A stretch of DNA of 64,000 nucleotides from NCBI RefSeq assembly GCF_002265875.1, contig NZ_NPFA01000003.1, forward strand, positions 1 to 64,000. Reading direction: 5' to 3'. A program made the translations under genes and the position numbers. The DNA is from Marinococcus halophilus (lineage in GTDB: Bacteria; Bacillota; Bacilli; Bacillales; Marinococcaceae). This document shows positions 1 through 9,010 of the stretch, one piece after another. A model generated the notes under the pieces. It was not told the origin of the DNA. It saw only the letters and a list, made by a program, of their open reading frames with translations, and did no database searches. The stretch's first letter is position 1. Each line of letters opens with the position of its first letter.

Positions 1-96
1 TTTGATGCCTACAATCAAAAGTTTTCCACCCGCTGCCACCTGGGCTTCGCCCAGGCCCAACATCAATTGGAAGATATGTTTCAACGGCAGGGTTAA
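1..96 (+). CDS. C-terminal tail of a CDS cut by the window edge
   Basis: Frame 1 is open from the first base to a TAA at 94-96 and gives 31 residues ending in the run DMFQRQG. The stretch is visibly more GC-rich than the following gene, similar to the insertion sequence at 2165, so it may be the end of a transposase, but I do not recognise the family and no terminal repeat is visible. The start lies outside the window. Confidence 0.45.
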   Translation, partial: FDAYNQKFSTRCHLGFAQAQHQLEDMFQRQG

Positions 97-274
97 CTTC
101 AAGGCTGGAAAAGGACAGCCGTTTACACAAAATTATTGACGGTCCCTCCCCCTCCCCGCCTTTACAAAATCTTAATAATTCCTTTATTTACATTACAGGT
201 GATTATCCTTTAAAACTATAGAGGGTATTGCAGTGTCCCGTGTTCGATAGACTTCAAGGGGAGGAATCATTGTT

Positions 275-1918
275 TTGGATATACAATCGCTTTTGTTTAC
301 ATTTCTCGGTGGCTTAGGAATCTTTCTGTTTGGTATCAAGTTTATGGGGGATGGCCTGCAGAAGATTGCCGGTGACGGACTCCGGAACCTGTTGGATAAA
401 TTTACAAGCAACCCGTTTTTAGGTGTGCTCACAGGTGCGGTAGTTACGATTCTTATTCAGTCGAGTTCAAGCACCACTGTTTTAACTGTAGGGCTGGTCA
501 GCGCAGGATTTATGACACTGCGGCAGGCCATAGGTGTCATTATGGGAGCAAACATCGGTACTACGGTGACGGCTTTTATTATCGGAATTGATTTGGAAGC
601 TTACGCTCTTCCGATTCTATTTCTAGGAACAGTACTGATCTTTTTCTTTAAAAATAAAAAAACGAACAACATTGGCCAGACCTTGTTTGGCTTTGGTGCC
701 TTGTTTTATGGCTTAACTTTGATGGGCGAAGGAGTAGCGCCCTTAGAGAATCTTCCGGCCTTTAACGACTTAACCATCAGTATGAGTGAAAATCCGTTGC
801 TTGGTGTCCTTGTCGGCGTCCTCTTTACCGTCGGCCTGCAAAGTTCTTCAGCAACAATCGGCCTGCTTCAGGAGCTGTTCAGCCAGGGGGCCATTCCGCT
901 AGAAGCTGCCCTGCCAATCCTGTTTGGTGACAATATCGGAACCACCATAACCGCAGTAATTGCGGCCATCGGAGCTTCGGTGGCGGCCAAGCGGGCAGCG
1001 ATGGTGCACGTGATCTTCAACATGCTCGGGGCAGCAATTGTGCTGATACTGCTCGTTCCATACACTGCCTTTATCAGCTATCTTCAGGGCGCCCTGCAGC
1101 TGAATCCGCCCATGACAATCGCGTTTGCCCACGGTATATTTAACCTGGCCAACGTATTGATTCAGCTGCCTTTTGTCGGAATCCTGGCGTACATTGTCAC
1201 TAAGCTGGTGCCAAGCCGCGAAGAGGAGATAGATTATCAAACAAAGCACCTTGACCCGCTCTTTATTCAACAGTCGCCATCCATCGCCCTCGACCAGGCG
1301 AAGCTGGAAACACTCCGTATGGCTGAGTATGCAGAAAAAGGGCTGAAGCAGAGCGAAACGTATGTAGGGACCCAAAATAAAAAGGCTGCGGAAAAAATCG
1401 TCCGCTACGAAGAAGCCGCCAATAACCTGGACAAAAACATTACTAATTATTTAACAGGTATTTCTTCAAGATCTCTTTCTTCTGAAAGCTCACGCCAGCA
1501 TTCTGTTCTGATGGATACTACGCGCGACATTGAACGCGTGAGCGACCACGTGGAAAACTTAATGGAACTCGTTGATTACCAGGTATCGAACAAAGTGACA
1601 CTTTCGCCGGAAGCCTACAAGGACTTAAATGAGATGTACGAATTAACCACAAGCACATTTTCCCGGTCCATTGAAGCACTCGAGAAGGACGACCGGGAAA
1701 TCGCCGGGCGGGTACTGACTCAGGAAGAAGACATTGACCGAATGGAACGGCAACTGCGCAAAAAGCACATTATGCGTCTCAATGAAGGACAGTGCTCCGG
1801 CTCTGCGGGCATCGTTTTTGTTGATATGCTGAGCAATTTAGAGCGTATCGGCGACCATGCTGTAAACATTGCAGAAACCGTGCTTGATGATGATCGTGAA
1901 ACCCAACAAAGCAGTTAA
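275..1918 (+). CDS. Na/Pi cotransporter family protein with C-terminal PhoU domain
   Basis: 547 residues of the NptA/YjbB type, predicted to import phosphate with sodium across the cell membrane. The N-terminal half contains the inverted repeat of the family: QSSSS near residue 62 and QSSSA near 189, each followed by an NIGTT motif (about 93-97 and 220-224), embedded in hydrophobic helices. From about residue 340 it is helical and soluble and resembles PhoU. The start is a TTG at 275, supported by AAGGGGAGG at 256-264; no ATG is better placed. It stands alone and is followed by a terminator at 1926. Family assignment is firm; the substrate is inferred from the family. Confidence 0.92.
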   Translation: MDIQSLLFTFLGGLGIFLFGIKFMGDGLQKIAGDGLRNLLDKFTSNPFLGVLTGAVVTILIQSSSSTTVLTVGLVSAGFMTLRQAIGVIMGANIGTTVTAFIIGIDLEAYALPILFLGTVLIFFFKNKKTNNIGQTLFGFGALFYGLTLMGEGVAPLENLPAFNDLTISMSENPLLGVLVGVLFTVGLQSSSATIGLLQELFSQGAIPLEAALPILFGDNIGTTITAVIAAIGASVAAKRAAMVHVIFNMLGAAIVLILLVPYTAFISYLQGALQLNPPMTIAFAHGIFNLANVLIQLPFVGILAYIVTKLVPSREEEIDYQTKHLDPLFIQQSPSIALDQAKLETLRMAEYAEKGLKQSETYVGTQNKKAAEKIVRYEEAANNLDKNITNYLTGISSRSLSSESSRQHSVLMDTTRDIERVSDHVENLMELVDYQVSNKVTLSPEAYKDLNEMYELTTSTFSRSIEALEKDDREIAGRVLTQEEDIDRMERQLRKKHIMRLNEGQCSGSAGIVFVDMLSNLERIGDHAVNIAETVLDDDRETQQSS

Positions 1919-1925
1919 AAATCAG

Positions 1926-1965
1926 GCAGCGTCCCTAATTTCAGTTGGGGCGCTGCTTTCTTTTG
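1926..1965 (+). terminator. Intrinsic terminator of the Na/Pi cotransporter gene
   Basis: A 10-bp stem (1926-1935 with 1947-1956, one G-U pair) is followed by a T-rich run. It starts 7 bases after the stop codon. Confidence 0.85.
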
Positions 1966-2164
1966 TCCTGATAAACGAACGTGAGCACCACAAACTGTTT
2001 AGGGGGCCGTGGCCTTCCATTAATTTCTTCATTTTTATGTTCACGCCTCTTATGTTGCAGGTTTACTAACAATTATTTCCATTACCAATGAAAAAGAGAC
2101 AGAACCCCCGTTGATACGGTACGATGACATCGACCAAAACACCATCGAGAAAGGATTCTGCCTC

Positions 2165-3340
2165 ATGTCTACCGTATCACATTCCTCCTGCATCGCCAAC
2201 GCCTTTGATCAATGGAACCTTCGGTTCTTTATGTCCGCCCCGGCTGCCCGGCATATGCAAAAGCTGCTGGAAGGCTGGACCCGGGAGCATCGCAACGGGA
2301 GCGCGAAGGCCCTTCAGGAAGCCGCCAATCATCACGCCCACCATTCGTCGGTGACCCGGTTTTTTCGCACATCCCGGGTGGACGACCATGCCCTGGAGCG
2401 CAAGCTCCAGCGCTCGGTGCTGCAGCACCTCCGGCGGCAGGCGTCCTCCGCCAACCCGGTGCTGATCGCCATCGATGATACCGTCGTTCCCAAATCGAAG
2501 CCTTCGTCCCAGGCGCACCACCCGATCGACGACGGTGGGTACCATTTTGATCATCAGACTGGGGCCACCGTTTACGGGCATCAATGGCTCACCATCATGG
2601 CAGGCACGAACGAGCGCCTGTATCCCTATCATATCGAGCGATATGACAAAGAACACGGGCCCAGTAAAATCGATCTGGCCCTTCAGCAGCTTCGCACCAT
2701 CGACGTGGGCGATCGTCCCGTCTATGTCCTGGCCGACAGCTGGTACGCATCGGAAAAACTGATCCGTACCGTCCGGGACCGGGGCTGGCATTTTATCGGT
2801 GCCATCAAAAGCAATCGCGTGCTCGACACGGCCCCCATGCCGTTACCAGCCAAAGACTGGGCCCAGCGGGCCCGGCAGGTGGAAAAGCCGGACCTTGTGA
2901 CCGTCCGGACCACCACCTATGAAATGGTTCGGTTTCAGGGCCGGTTGAAAAGTGGCCTCTCGGGCGTGGTCGTTGGTTCCCGGGCTTCTGCTTCCCACGA
3001 AGCGTACCGGTTTTTCTTTTCCACCGACCCCTCGATGACCGCGGCGGACGTCTTATCCTGGTATCAGCACCGGTGGGCGATTGAAACCTTTTTCCAGGAA
3101 GCCAAGGGCAAGCTGTCGATGGGCGGATACCGGTTGCGGAGCGCCCCGGCCATCCGACGCTATCTGCTTCTCCTTCAAACGGCCTGGCTCCTGCTTGCCT
3201 GGGCATTTACCGGCACCATCAGCGAAGCCTTTCATGCCAGTCATCTGGACCACCGGCGACGAGAGATCGCGGATATTTATCAGCGCGCCCGGGCGGGCGC
3301 GACCCTGGAAAGCGTGTATGACGCCTACCGCGTGGCCTGA
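2165..3340 (+). mobile_element. IS4-superfamily DDE transposase (insertion sequence)
   Basis: 391 residues from the ATG at 2165, which has AAGGA about 10 bases upstream; an upstream in-frame TTG at 2111 has no ribosome binding site. The DDE catalytic core is visible: IDDT near residue 104, a second Asp in VLADSWY, and the IS4 signature Y-x2-R-x3-E-x6-K in YQHRWAIETFFQEAK near the C-terminus. The ORF is full length and undisrupted, so the element may be active. Its GC content is clearly higher than that of its neighbours and it lies between two intergenic regions rather than inside a gene. I could not define terminal inverted repeats or a target duplication. Whether it belongs to IS4 proper or to the related IS701 group is open. 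Confidence 0.85.
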
Positions 3341-3554
3341 CCCACAAAATCATCAGGCGGATGATATTGGATATAATTTCCAATATTTACTTCTATGACC
3401 AACATTTGTTTTCAAACCTGCAACTTAAAAGTTCACGCTTATAATTTACCATTTTTAAACATATAAACCACATTTCATCTAAATACCTATTGTAAAAGAA
3501 ATAAAAATCTAACATACTAATTTAAATGATAACTTTTAGAAAGAGGGGCTTGAA

Positions 3555-3716
3555 ATGAAAAAGAAAAATAGTACAGATTGTCCAAAAGTACTGGCCGAGC
3601 TGGATGAAAAACAAGCACGTCTTGATAAGTATCGCAAAGAAATACGAGAAGGCAATAACAAAGAAGTTACAGATCTCGGGGATTTAAGCAGACCTCTCCA
3701 TAACAAAAAAAGATAA
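3555..3716 (+). CDS. Small basic hypothetical protein, 53 aa
   Basis: An ORF of 53 residues starts at ATG 3555, preceded by AGAGGGG at about 3542-3548. It begins MKKKN, is highly charged (Lys/Glu/Asp) and has no membrane segment. A bidirectional terminator lies about 100 bases downstream. I do not recognise the family. The ribosome binding site and codon pattern support expression; no homology claim is made. Confidence 0.55.
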   Translation: MKKKNSTDCPKVLAELDEKQARLDKYRKEIREGNNKEVTDLGDLSRPLHNKKR

Positions 3717-3811
3717 ACTGGCCTCTATATATCTTGATTTGCTGCATTTTGAAGTTTACAGGTATACGATTGAGCCGGTTTTCCACTCATAGCCTCCGCT
3801 TCTTCTGCATT

Positions 3812-3858
3812 AAAAAGAGCCTTCCCGCTTTTACTGGGCAGGGAATGCTCTTTTTGTT
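3812..3858. terminator. Bidirectional intrinsic terminator
   Basis: AAAAAGAGC (3812-3820) pairs with GCTCTTTTT (3847-3855) around an inner hairpin. It lies downstream of the 53-aa ORF. Confidence 0.75.
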
Positions 3859-3971
3859 ATTGTTAATTTTACATACAGGCGCTTTTTCTTTTTTATATAT
3901 TTAGTTTTAAGCGTACTTTCCAGTTTTATCATCAGTACCCTCTTCTCTCTTTGAAAGGAGCGACTGAGCCT

Positions 3972-4064
3972 ATGTGGAATTTTATCAAATTGTATTTTGG
4001 ACTTGCTGTCGGCCTGGCAGTCTTTTTTGCACTGGTTTTACTAGCTGCCGGCGCCTACGGATAA
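3972..4064 (+). CDS. Single-span membrane micropeptide, 30 aa
   Basis: A 30-residue ORF starts at ATG 3972, with AAGGAG at 3955-3960. It begins MWNFIK and then is one hydrophobic helix of about 20 residues ending at the stop codon. A strong hairpin terminator follows at 4104. The combination of a good ribosome binding site, one helix and a dedicated terminator supports a real small membrane protein. Function unknown. Confidence 0.6.
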   Translation: MWNFIKLYFGLAVGLAVFFALVLLAAGAYG

Positions 4065-4102
4065 GCCCCCTCTTAAACCGGAGGATGATATTCATCCACA
4101 AT

Positions 4103-4152
4103 AAAAGGACTTTTAGACCTCCTGGAGAGATGTCTAAAAGTCCTTTATTTTT
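4103..4152. terminator. Bidirectional terminator between the micropeptide and the YceI gene
   Basis: A 15-bp perfect stem (4104-4118 with 4132-4146) is flanked by A and T runs, so it can end both converging transcripts. Confidence 0.85.
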
Positions 4153-4179
4153 ATAACACATGTACTTTCTGTTCTAACT

Positions 4180-4716
4180 TTAATCCTGCTTGTGCAATTC
4201 CATCTCAATATTAATTTTCACGTCTTCGCCAACGAGCACGCCGCCCGTTTCAAGTGTAGCGTTCCAGGTTAAGCCAAATTCTTTACGGTTGACAGTAGTT
4301 TGGCCGCTGAACCCGGCTACCATATTTCCGCTCATCGGATCTTTGCTTTGGCCCTCAAACGTGACGTCTAAGGTAACCTCTTTCGTCGTGCCTTTAATCG
4401 TAAGATCGCCTGTCACATCATATTCGCTTTCACCTGTTTTTTTAACTTCCTTGCCGACAAATGTCATTTTAGGATAGTTTTCAGCATCAAAGAAATCCGC
4501 AGACCGTAAATGGCCATCACGATTTTCATCACTGGTATTAATGCTTGCTACATCAATCACCACTTCAATTTCTGCATCTGTTAAGTCTTCCACATCCACT
4601 TTTAACGTTGCGTCAAATTGATCAAACGTGCCCTTCGCTCTTGAGATCATCATGTGCTTTACCGAAAAGCCAATTTCACTGTGCACGGGGTCGACTGTCC
4701 AGACTGTTTTCGCCAT
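4180..4716 (-). CDS. YceI family protein
   Basis: 178 residues matching the YceI-like family, a lipocalin-like beta barrel that binds long isoprenoid chains in characterised members. Family features are the opening WTVDPVHSEIGFSVKHM, the F-x2-F turn after KGTF, and the central segment with NPK-type spacing (ENYPKMTF). No signal peptide is present, so this version is cytoplasmic, as is usual in Firmicutes. The ATG at 4716 is preceded by AGGAGG. It is monocistronic. An isoprenoid ligand would fit the carotenoid pathway in this window, but that link is speculation. Confidence 0.88.
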   Translation of the reverse strand: MAKTVWTVDPVHSEIGFSVKHMMISRAKGTFDQFDATLKVDVEDLTDAEIEVVIDVASINTSDENRDGHLRSADFFDAENYPKMTFVGKEVKKTGESEYDVTGDLTIKGTTKEVTLDVTFEGQSKDPMSGNMVAGFSGQTTVNRKEFGLTWNATLETGGVLVGEDVKINIEMELHKQD

Positions 4717-4995
4717 AAGTAACTCCTCCTAAAAATACATTTATATAAACTAATGAAACTACAGATAGTATAAAGGTATCAAGTCTTTAAATCTACTTTT
4801 TCGACTTTAAAATAACAAATATTCCGTTATTTCCAAATAATTGTTCTTATTTTCGAGGAAGTTTTTGTCTTCTACTATGATTTTACTTTACAATAATTGA
4901 GAAGGCAGTTACCTATTTGAACCCAGCTGCAGGACTCTTTTCTTCTGGCCTTTTCGAGTAATACCAGTATGTTAATGTTGAAAGGAGATTTTACG

Positions 4996-5364
4996 ATGAA
5001 GTTTTCCGTACCAACACTTTTTCTTGGCTTAACTGTTTTTCTTTCCGGGTGCGGCGGCAGTGATGGAGGCAATGGATCCGAAAGCACCAGTGAAAATGCC
5101 GAGGCTCAAACCATGGATGTTACCGCTACTGACTTCGAGTTCGATCAGGAAGAATATACGGTTGACGCCGGTGAGCCTGTAAACGTCAGCTTAACGAGCC
5201 AGGAAGGCGGTCACGGCCTTGCCATCGACAACTTTGACATAGATATTCAAGGCGAAGGCGAAGCAACGTTCACGCCAGAAGAGCCGGGGAGATATAACAT
5301 TTACTGTAGCGTGCCTTGCGGCGAAGGCCATGCGGACATGACCGCTACACTTATTGTCCAGTAA
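4996..5364 (+). CDS. Cupredoxin-domain lipoprotein with a CuA-like copper motif
   Basis: 122 residues from ATG 4996, which has AAGGAG about 9 bases upstream. A lipoprotein signal peptide ends in the lipobox LSGC with Cys19. After a Ser/Glu-rich linker a single cupredoxin domain (about 40-122) resembles the C-terminal part of cytochrome c oxidase subunit II. The metal loop reads C-SVP-C-GEG-H-AD-M, and an upstream His lies in GGHGL. In CuA sites the residue two after the first Cys is usually Glu or Trp and bonds through its backbone; here it is Val. It probably acts as an extracytoplasmic electron carrier or copper-binding protein. No oxidase genes are nearby. Confidence 0.8.
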   Translation: MKFSVPTLFLGLTVFLSGCGGSDGGNGSESTSENAEAQTMDVTATDFEFDQEEYTVDAGEPVNVSLTSQEGGHGLAIDNFDIDIQGEGEATFTPEEPGRYNIYCSVPCGEGHADMTATLIVQ

Positions 5365-5397
5365 GCCCAGACAGTTTTATTTAGTTTCCTATTGGAT

Positions 5398-5437
5398 AAA
5401 AAAGCCGCCGTTCCTGAATCCAGGGACGGCGGCTTCG
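5398..5437. terminator. Bidirectional terminator between cupredoxin and aldo/keto reductase genes
   Basis: A GC-rich stem AAGCCGCCGT / ACGGCGGCTT closes a loop of about 14 bases, preceded by an A run. Confidence 0.8.
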
Positions 5438-5449
5438 ATTAGTCGGTTT

Positions 5450-6436
5450 TTATTCTTTGATAGGAAGCGGCGCTTCGGGCGACACCAATCTTTCTTGGCG
5501 CAGCTCCTGCCAGAACCCAGCCGGAATATTAGCGTTTAATGCTTCAAGGTTGTCCTGAATCCGCTGTGGGCGGCTTGCTCCAGGTATTACAGCTGCCACT
5601 GCGGGATGGGCCGCTGAAAATTGCAGGGAGGCTGCAATTAAGCTGACATTGTGGCGCTCGGCAATAGTCTTCATTTGCTCGACACGGGAAGCAATTTCAG
5701 GCGGAATATCCGAATATTCGTACGTCGAGCCGCCAGCCAGAACACCTGAACCAAATGGCGCACCAACAATAATGCTGACATTCTGTTTTTCAGCCGCCGG
5801 CATTAAGCGCTGCAGGGCGTGCTCATGGTTAAGCAGCGTGTATCGTGTTGCCTGCAGACTGATATCCGGATTGGAATTTTCAAGGTCAAGGGCAAGTTCG
5901 ATTGGTTCTGTGCGGTTTACTCCGATCCCCCAGGATTGGATGACTCCCTCTTCGCGAAGTTTAGTCAGTTCACGGAAGGCGCCTGTTCTTGCTTCCTCAA
6001 ATTTGGCAAGCCATTCGTCTCCCTGAAAATCCGGGGAAATATCATGCACATATACAAAGTCGAGTCGATCCATCTGCAGACGCTCCAGGCTCTGCTCAAT
6101 CGACCGGCGTGTACCTTCTGCAGTATAATCATCAATAACTTTGTTTTTGCGGCCATTGGCAAACAGCCCTTCTTTTTCTTCTGTTTCGTCTAAAATGTAC
6201 CGGCCGACTTTTGTACTTAATACATAATCGTCGCGATTATGCTTAGCTAAGGCTTTTCCTGTACGCAGCTCCGCAAGCCCTGCTCCGTAAAAAGGCGCGG
6301 TGTCGAAGTAACGGATGCCGTGCTCCCAGGCTGCTTCAATTGTCTCTATAGCTTCCTCCTCCGGAATTTCGCGGTACATATTCCCAAGCGGCGCTGTTCC
6401 AAAGCCAAGTTTTCCTTCCTGCTTTAAGTTTATCAT
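5450..6436 (-). CDS. Aldo/keto reductase
   Basis: 328 residues with the TIM-barrel aldo/keto reductase pattern: GFGTAPLGN at the start, FDTAPFYG carrying the catalytic Asp and Tyr, the catalytic Lys in STKVGR, and the later His in YVHDIS. This arrangement resembles the D-threo-aldose 1-dehydrogenase / pyridoxal reductase branch, using NAD(P)H. The ATG at 6436 is preceded by GGAGG. It is monocistronic; the actual substrate cannot be read from the sequence. Confidence 0.88.
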   Translation of the reverse strand: MINLKQEGKLGFGTAPLGNMYREIPEEEAIETIEAAWEHGIRYFDTAPFYGAGLAELRTGKALAKHNRDDYVLSTKVGRYILDETEEKEGLFANGRKNKVIDDYTAEGTRRSIEQSLERLQMDRLDFVYVHDISPDFQGDEWLAKFEEARTGAFRELTKLREEGVIQSWGIGVNRTEPIELALDLENSNPDISLQATRYTLLNHEHALQRLMPAAEKQNVSIIVGAPFGSGVLAGGSTYEYSDIPPEIASRVEQMKTIAERHNVSLIAASLQFSAAHPAVAAVIPGASRPQRIQDNLEALNANIPAGFWQELRQERLVSPEAPLPIKE

Positions 6437-6704
6437 TATCGGTTTCCTCCTTTATAAAGGTTCTTAACAGTCGTATTTAACTTTACTGGCTGCCATACTT
6501 CATCTGAAGTGATCCAGCTTCCTGACAATGATCACTTTAAATTAGTTACCGTTCACGGGAAGGTTTAAACATAGGTGTCTCATTCAAAAACTTCAGGCTG
6601 GTTTCGTCTCGGCCCGTGTTAATGCTGCCTTCTCATTGCTCACTTGAATATCCAGCTTATAAACCGATATTATTATAAAAACTACATCAATTTGGAGGCT
6701 ACGT

Positions 6705-7757
6705 ATGAAAAACGGTTGCGACATTTGTATGCCCGGACAGCAGGGCTATACTTTTATTTTCGAAAACGGGCAGTCACCTGCCATTCTTAATCCTTATTTT
6801 GCTGAACACAAGAACCACCAGTGGCAGCAATTAGATGACCATATGGCATGGATGGAAGAAACTATTGCTTTTGATTTACTCGATTACCTGGAGGTGCATT
6901 ACAATCCCAACGAGATTTTTGTCTACCGGGCCACAAAAGATGCTCCGCTGGAGAACACAGCAGCCAGGCAGCCCCTCCGTTCACTTCATGATCATAAAGA
7001 AGCAGCCTGGATCGACGACATTATCGATCAGGAGCAAATCCAGTCGCACTACCAGCCTATTGTCCAGCCCAAATCCGGAAGCTATACTATTGTCGGCCAC
7101 GAACTCCTTTCCCGCGGAAAAGGAGCAGACGGAAGCACGATTGCCCCATTTTTTCTGCTTGAAGCAGCCCGTGTCCGCAACCGCCTGTTTGCGCTTGACC
7201 GTGTCTGCCGCATGGCTTCTGTTAAAAATGCAGCCACCATTAAAGATAAGCTGATTTTCATCAATTTTATTCCAACTGCTATTTATGTACCCGAGCACTG
7301 CTTATCAACCACGATCCGCCTGATAAATGAAAAGGGAATCGCGCCGGAAAATGTCGTTTTCGAGGTTGTAGAAAGCGATGAAGTCCAGGACATTGAGCAT
7401 TTAAAAGCGATTCTTAACTATTACCGGAAGCATGGCTTTAAATACGCCCTCGATGATGTCGGCACCGGGGCCAATGATCTCAAAAAGCTTTCCTACCTTG
7501 AGCCGGATATTGTGAAACTGGCCAGAGAGTATTCTGACGGAGTAAGCAGGGATCACGAAAAGCAAAAAGTTGCGGCGGCATTACTCCAGGTCACTGCCCA
7601 TACTGGTTCTCAGCCGCTTGCCGAGGGAATTGAACGTAAAGAAGACGCCGACTATTTAGCAGAAATGGGGTACGAATTGTTTCAGGGCTACTATTTCGCC
7701 AAACCGCAGGCCCAGCCGTTGGACGCCCTTCCACGCACCTTTAATACTAACCATTGA
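6705..7757 (+). CDS. EAL-domain cyclic-di-GMP phosphodiesterase
   Basis: 350 residues. A short N-terminal region with CDIC (Cys5, Cys8) precedes an EAL domain from about residue 105 to 345. The EAL motif itself is ELL (Glu133), followed by an Asn in FINF, Glu in VFEVVE, the Asp pair in LDDVGTG, Lys in VKLA, Glu in AEGIE and the closing QGYYFAKP. All metal and substrate residues appear present, so it should cut cyclic di-GMP to pGpG. There is no GGDEF or membrane domain. The N-terminal CxxC region could be a sensory or structural zinc site (inference). It is monocistronic, with ATG 6705 preceded by TTGGAGG. Confidence 0.87.
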   Translation: MKNGCDICMPGQQGYTFIFENGQSPAILNPYFAEHKNHQWQQLDDHMAWMEETIAFDLLDYLEVHYNPNEIFVYRATKDAPLENTAARQPLRSLHDHKEAAWIDDIIDQEQIQSHYQPIVQPKSGSYTIVGHELLSRGKGADGSTIAPFFLLEAARVRNRLFALDRVCRMASVKNAATIKDKLIFINFIPTAIYVPEHCLSTTIRLINEKGIAPENVVFEVVESDEVQDIEHLKAILNYYRKHGFKYALDDVGTGANDLKKLSYLEPDIVKLAREYSDGVSRDHEKQKVAAALLQVTAHTGSQPLAEGIERKEDADYLAEMGYELFQGYYFAKPQAQPLDALPRTFNTNH

Positions 7758-7903
7758 TTTTAAAAGCATGTGTCCGGCACATGCTTGCAGGCAGTATGCC
7801 CTACTCCCTCTTCTTCTTTGTTTTAATTCTTTAGTCACAGGGAAAAGTTACGGATGCCACACTTATTATAAATAGACCCTCATATGGAAGGGGTGCTTTT
7901 CTC

Positions 7904-8674
7904 ATGAAAAGACTTGAAGGTTACACATCTATAATAACTGGAGGCGCGGGGGGTATTGGTAAAGCTGCGGCTAAGAAATTCCTTCTAGAAGGCGCCAATG
8001 TCATGCTCGTGGATATGAATCAGGAATCGTTGGACAGCGTTAAAGCTGAACTCGATGAATATGGCCCTGTAGAAACGACAGTGGCCGATGTTACGAATGA
8101 AGATGACGTAAAAAATTATGTAGATCAAACAGTGAAACAGTTTGGAACAGTAGATGTCTTTTTTAACAACGCAGGCATCGAAGGCAAAGTGGCTCCTATT
8201 CCAGAGCAGAGCGCTGACGATTTCATGAAGGTAATGAACGTCAACGTATTAGGGAGCTTCCTCGGATTAAAATACGTGATGCCCGTCATGGCGAAGCAAA
8301 ACAGTGGCAGCATCATAAACACTTCCTCTGTTGCAGGGTTGATGGGGTCCCCGGGCGTTAGTCCGTATACCACCTCCAAGCACGGTGTAGTGGGACTGAC
8401 CAAAACAGCGGCTCTCGAAGTAGCCGACTCCAACGTTCGTGTTAACTCCATTCACCCATCGCCGGTAAACACCCGGATGATGCGTTCACTCGAGAAAGGA
8501 TTTAACCCGGACGATGCGGAATCCGCCCGCACCGAGCAGGAGCAGGCGATACCAATGAACCGCTACGGAGAATCTGAGGATATCGCAAACCTTGCATTAT
8601 TTCTTGCTTCTGATGAATCCAACTTTATTAGCGGTTCCCAGTATCGTATCGACGGCGGAATGGCAGCTAAGTAA
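7904..8674 (+). CDS. SDR-family oxidoreductase
   Basis: 256 residues of classical short-chain dehydrogenase/reductase. The cofactor motif is TGGAGGIGKA, Asp37 in LVDMN suggests preference for NAD(H), NNAG is present, and the catalytic Ser (INTSSVAG), Tyr and Lys (YTTSKHG) are intact. The C-terminal SGSQYRIDGGM is typical of 3-oxoacyl reductase-like and glucose dehydrogenase-like members. The start is supported by AAGGGG. A perfect terminator follows. The substrate is unknown. Confidence 0.9.
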   Translation: MKRLEGYTSIITGGAGGIGKAAAKKFLLEGANVMLVDMNQESLDSVKAELDEYGPVETTVADVTNEDDVKNYVDQTVKQFGTVDVFFNNAGIEGKVAPIPEQSADDFMKVMNVNVLGSFLGLKYVMPVMAKQNSGSIINTSSVAGLMGSPGVSPYTTSKHGVVGLTKTAALEVADSNVRVNSIHPSPVNTRMMRSLEKGFNPDDAESARTEQEQAIPMNRYGESEDIANLALFLASDESNFISGSQYRIDGGMAAK

Positions 8675-8690
8675 AAATTCACTTGTACAG

Positions 8691-8720
8691 AAGGCCCCCG
8701 GCTTCAGCGCCGGGGGCCTT
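8691..8720. terminator. Terminator of the SDR gene, facing the 73-aa gene
   Basis: A 12-bp stem AAGGCCCCCGGC / GCGCCGGGGGCCTT closes a tight loop and is usable in both directions. Confidence 0.85.
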
Positions 8721-8737
8721 CTATCTTCCAGTCCGAA

Positions 8738-8959
8738 TTATATATCTATAAATTGGTTACCCTTTTCTGTCACTACCGGATCTATATATTCCACCTTTTC
8801 ATCTTTTTCATCTGTAACTTTTTCGGCTTCAAGCATTGCTTCTTGGATCAAATAATCAAAGTGGGCTTCTTCATTGGAGTCGTCCGGGGAAATCGTCCCT
8901 TCTTCCTTAGCAGCAATGCGGGCGATCAGCAGCAGCTCTTTTAATAAATCGTTATTCAT
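8738..8959 (-). CDS. Acidic hypothetical protein, 73 aa
   Basis: A 73-residue ORF whose ATG is preceded by GGAGGAG. It is strongly acidic and predicted mostly helical, with no membrane span and no Cys. It sits upstream of and convergent with the SDR gene. I do not recognise the family. The strong ribosome binding site supports translation. Confidence 0.6.
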   Translation of the reverse strand: MNNDLLKELLLIARIAAKEEGTISPDDSNEEAHFDYLIQEAMLEAEKVTDEKDEKVEYIDPVVTEKGNQFIDI

Positions 8960-9010
8960 ACTTCTCCTCCTCCACTACTGACATGTGTTGCAGGTGAAAA
9001 TTATAAGTTT

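Noticed and set aside
2060-3400. Terminal inverted repeats and target duplication of the IS element
   Set aside because: Only weak similarities (about 6 of 10 bases) were found between the two flanks, so the element borders are left undefined.
7764-7786. Hairpin AAGCATGTG / CACATGCTT after the EAL gene as a terminator
   Set aside because: No T run follows on the plus strand, so it is not called as a terminator.
7820-7870. Possible sigma-B promoter (GTTTTA, 14 bases, GGGAAA) before the SDR gene
   Set aside because: The -10 element matches the consensus in only four of six positions.
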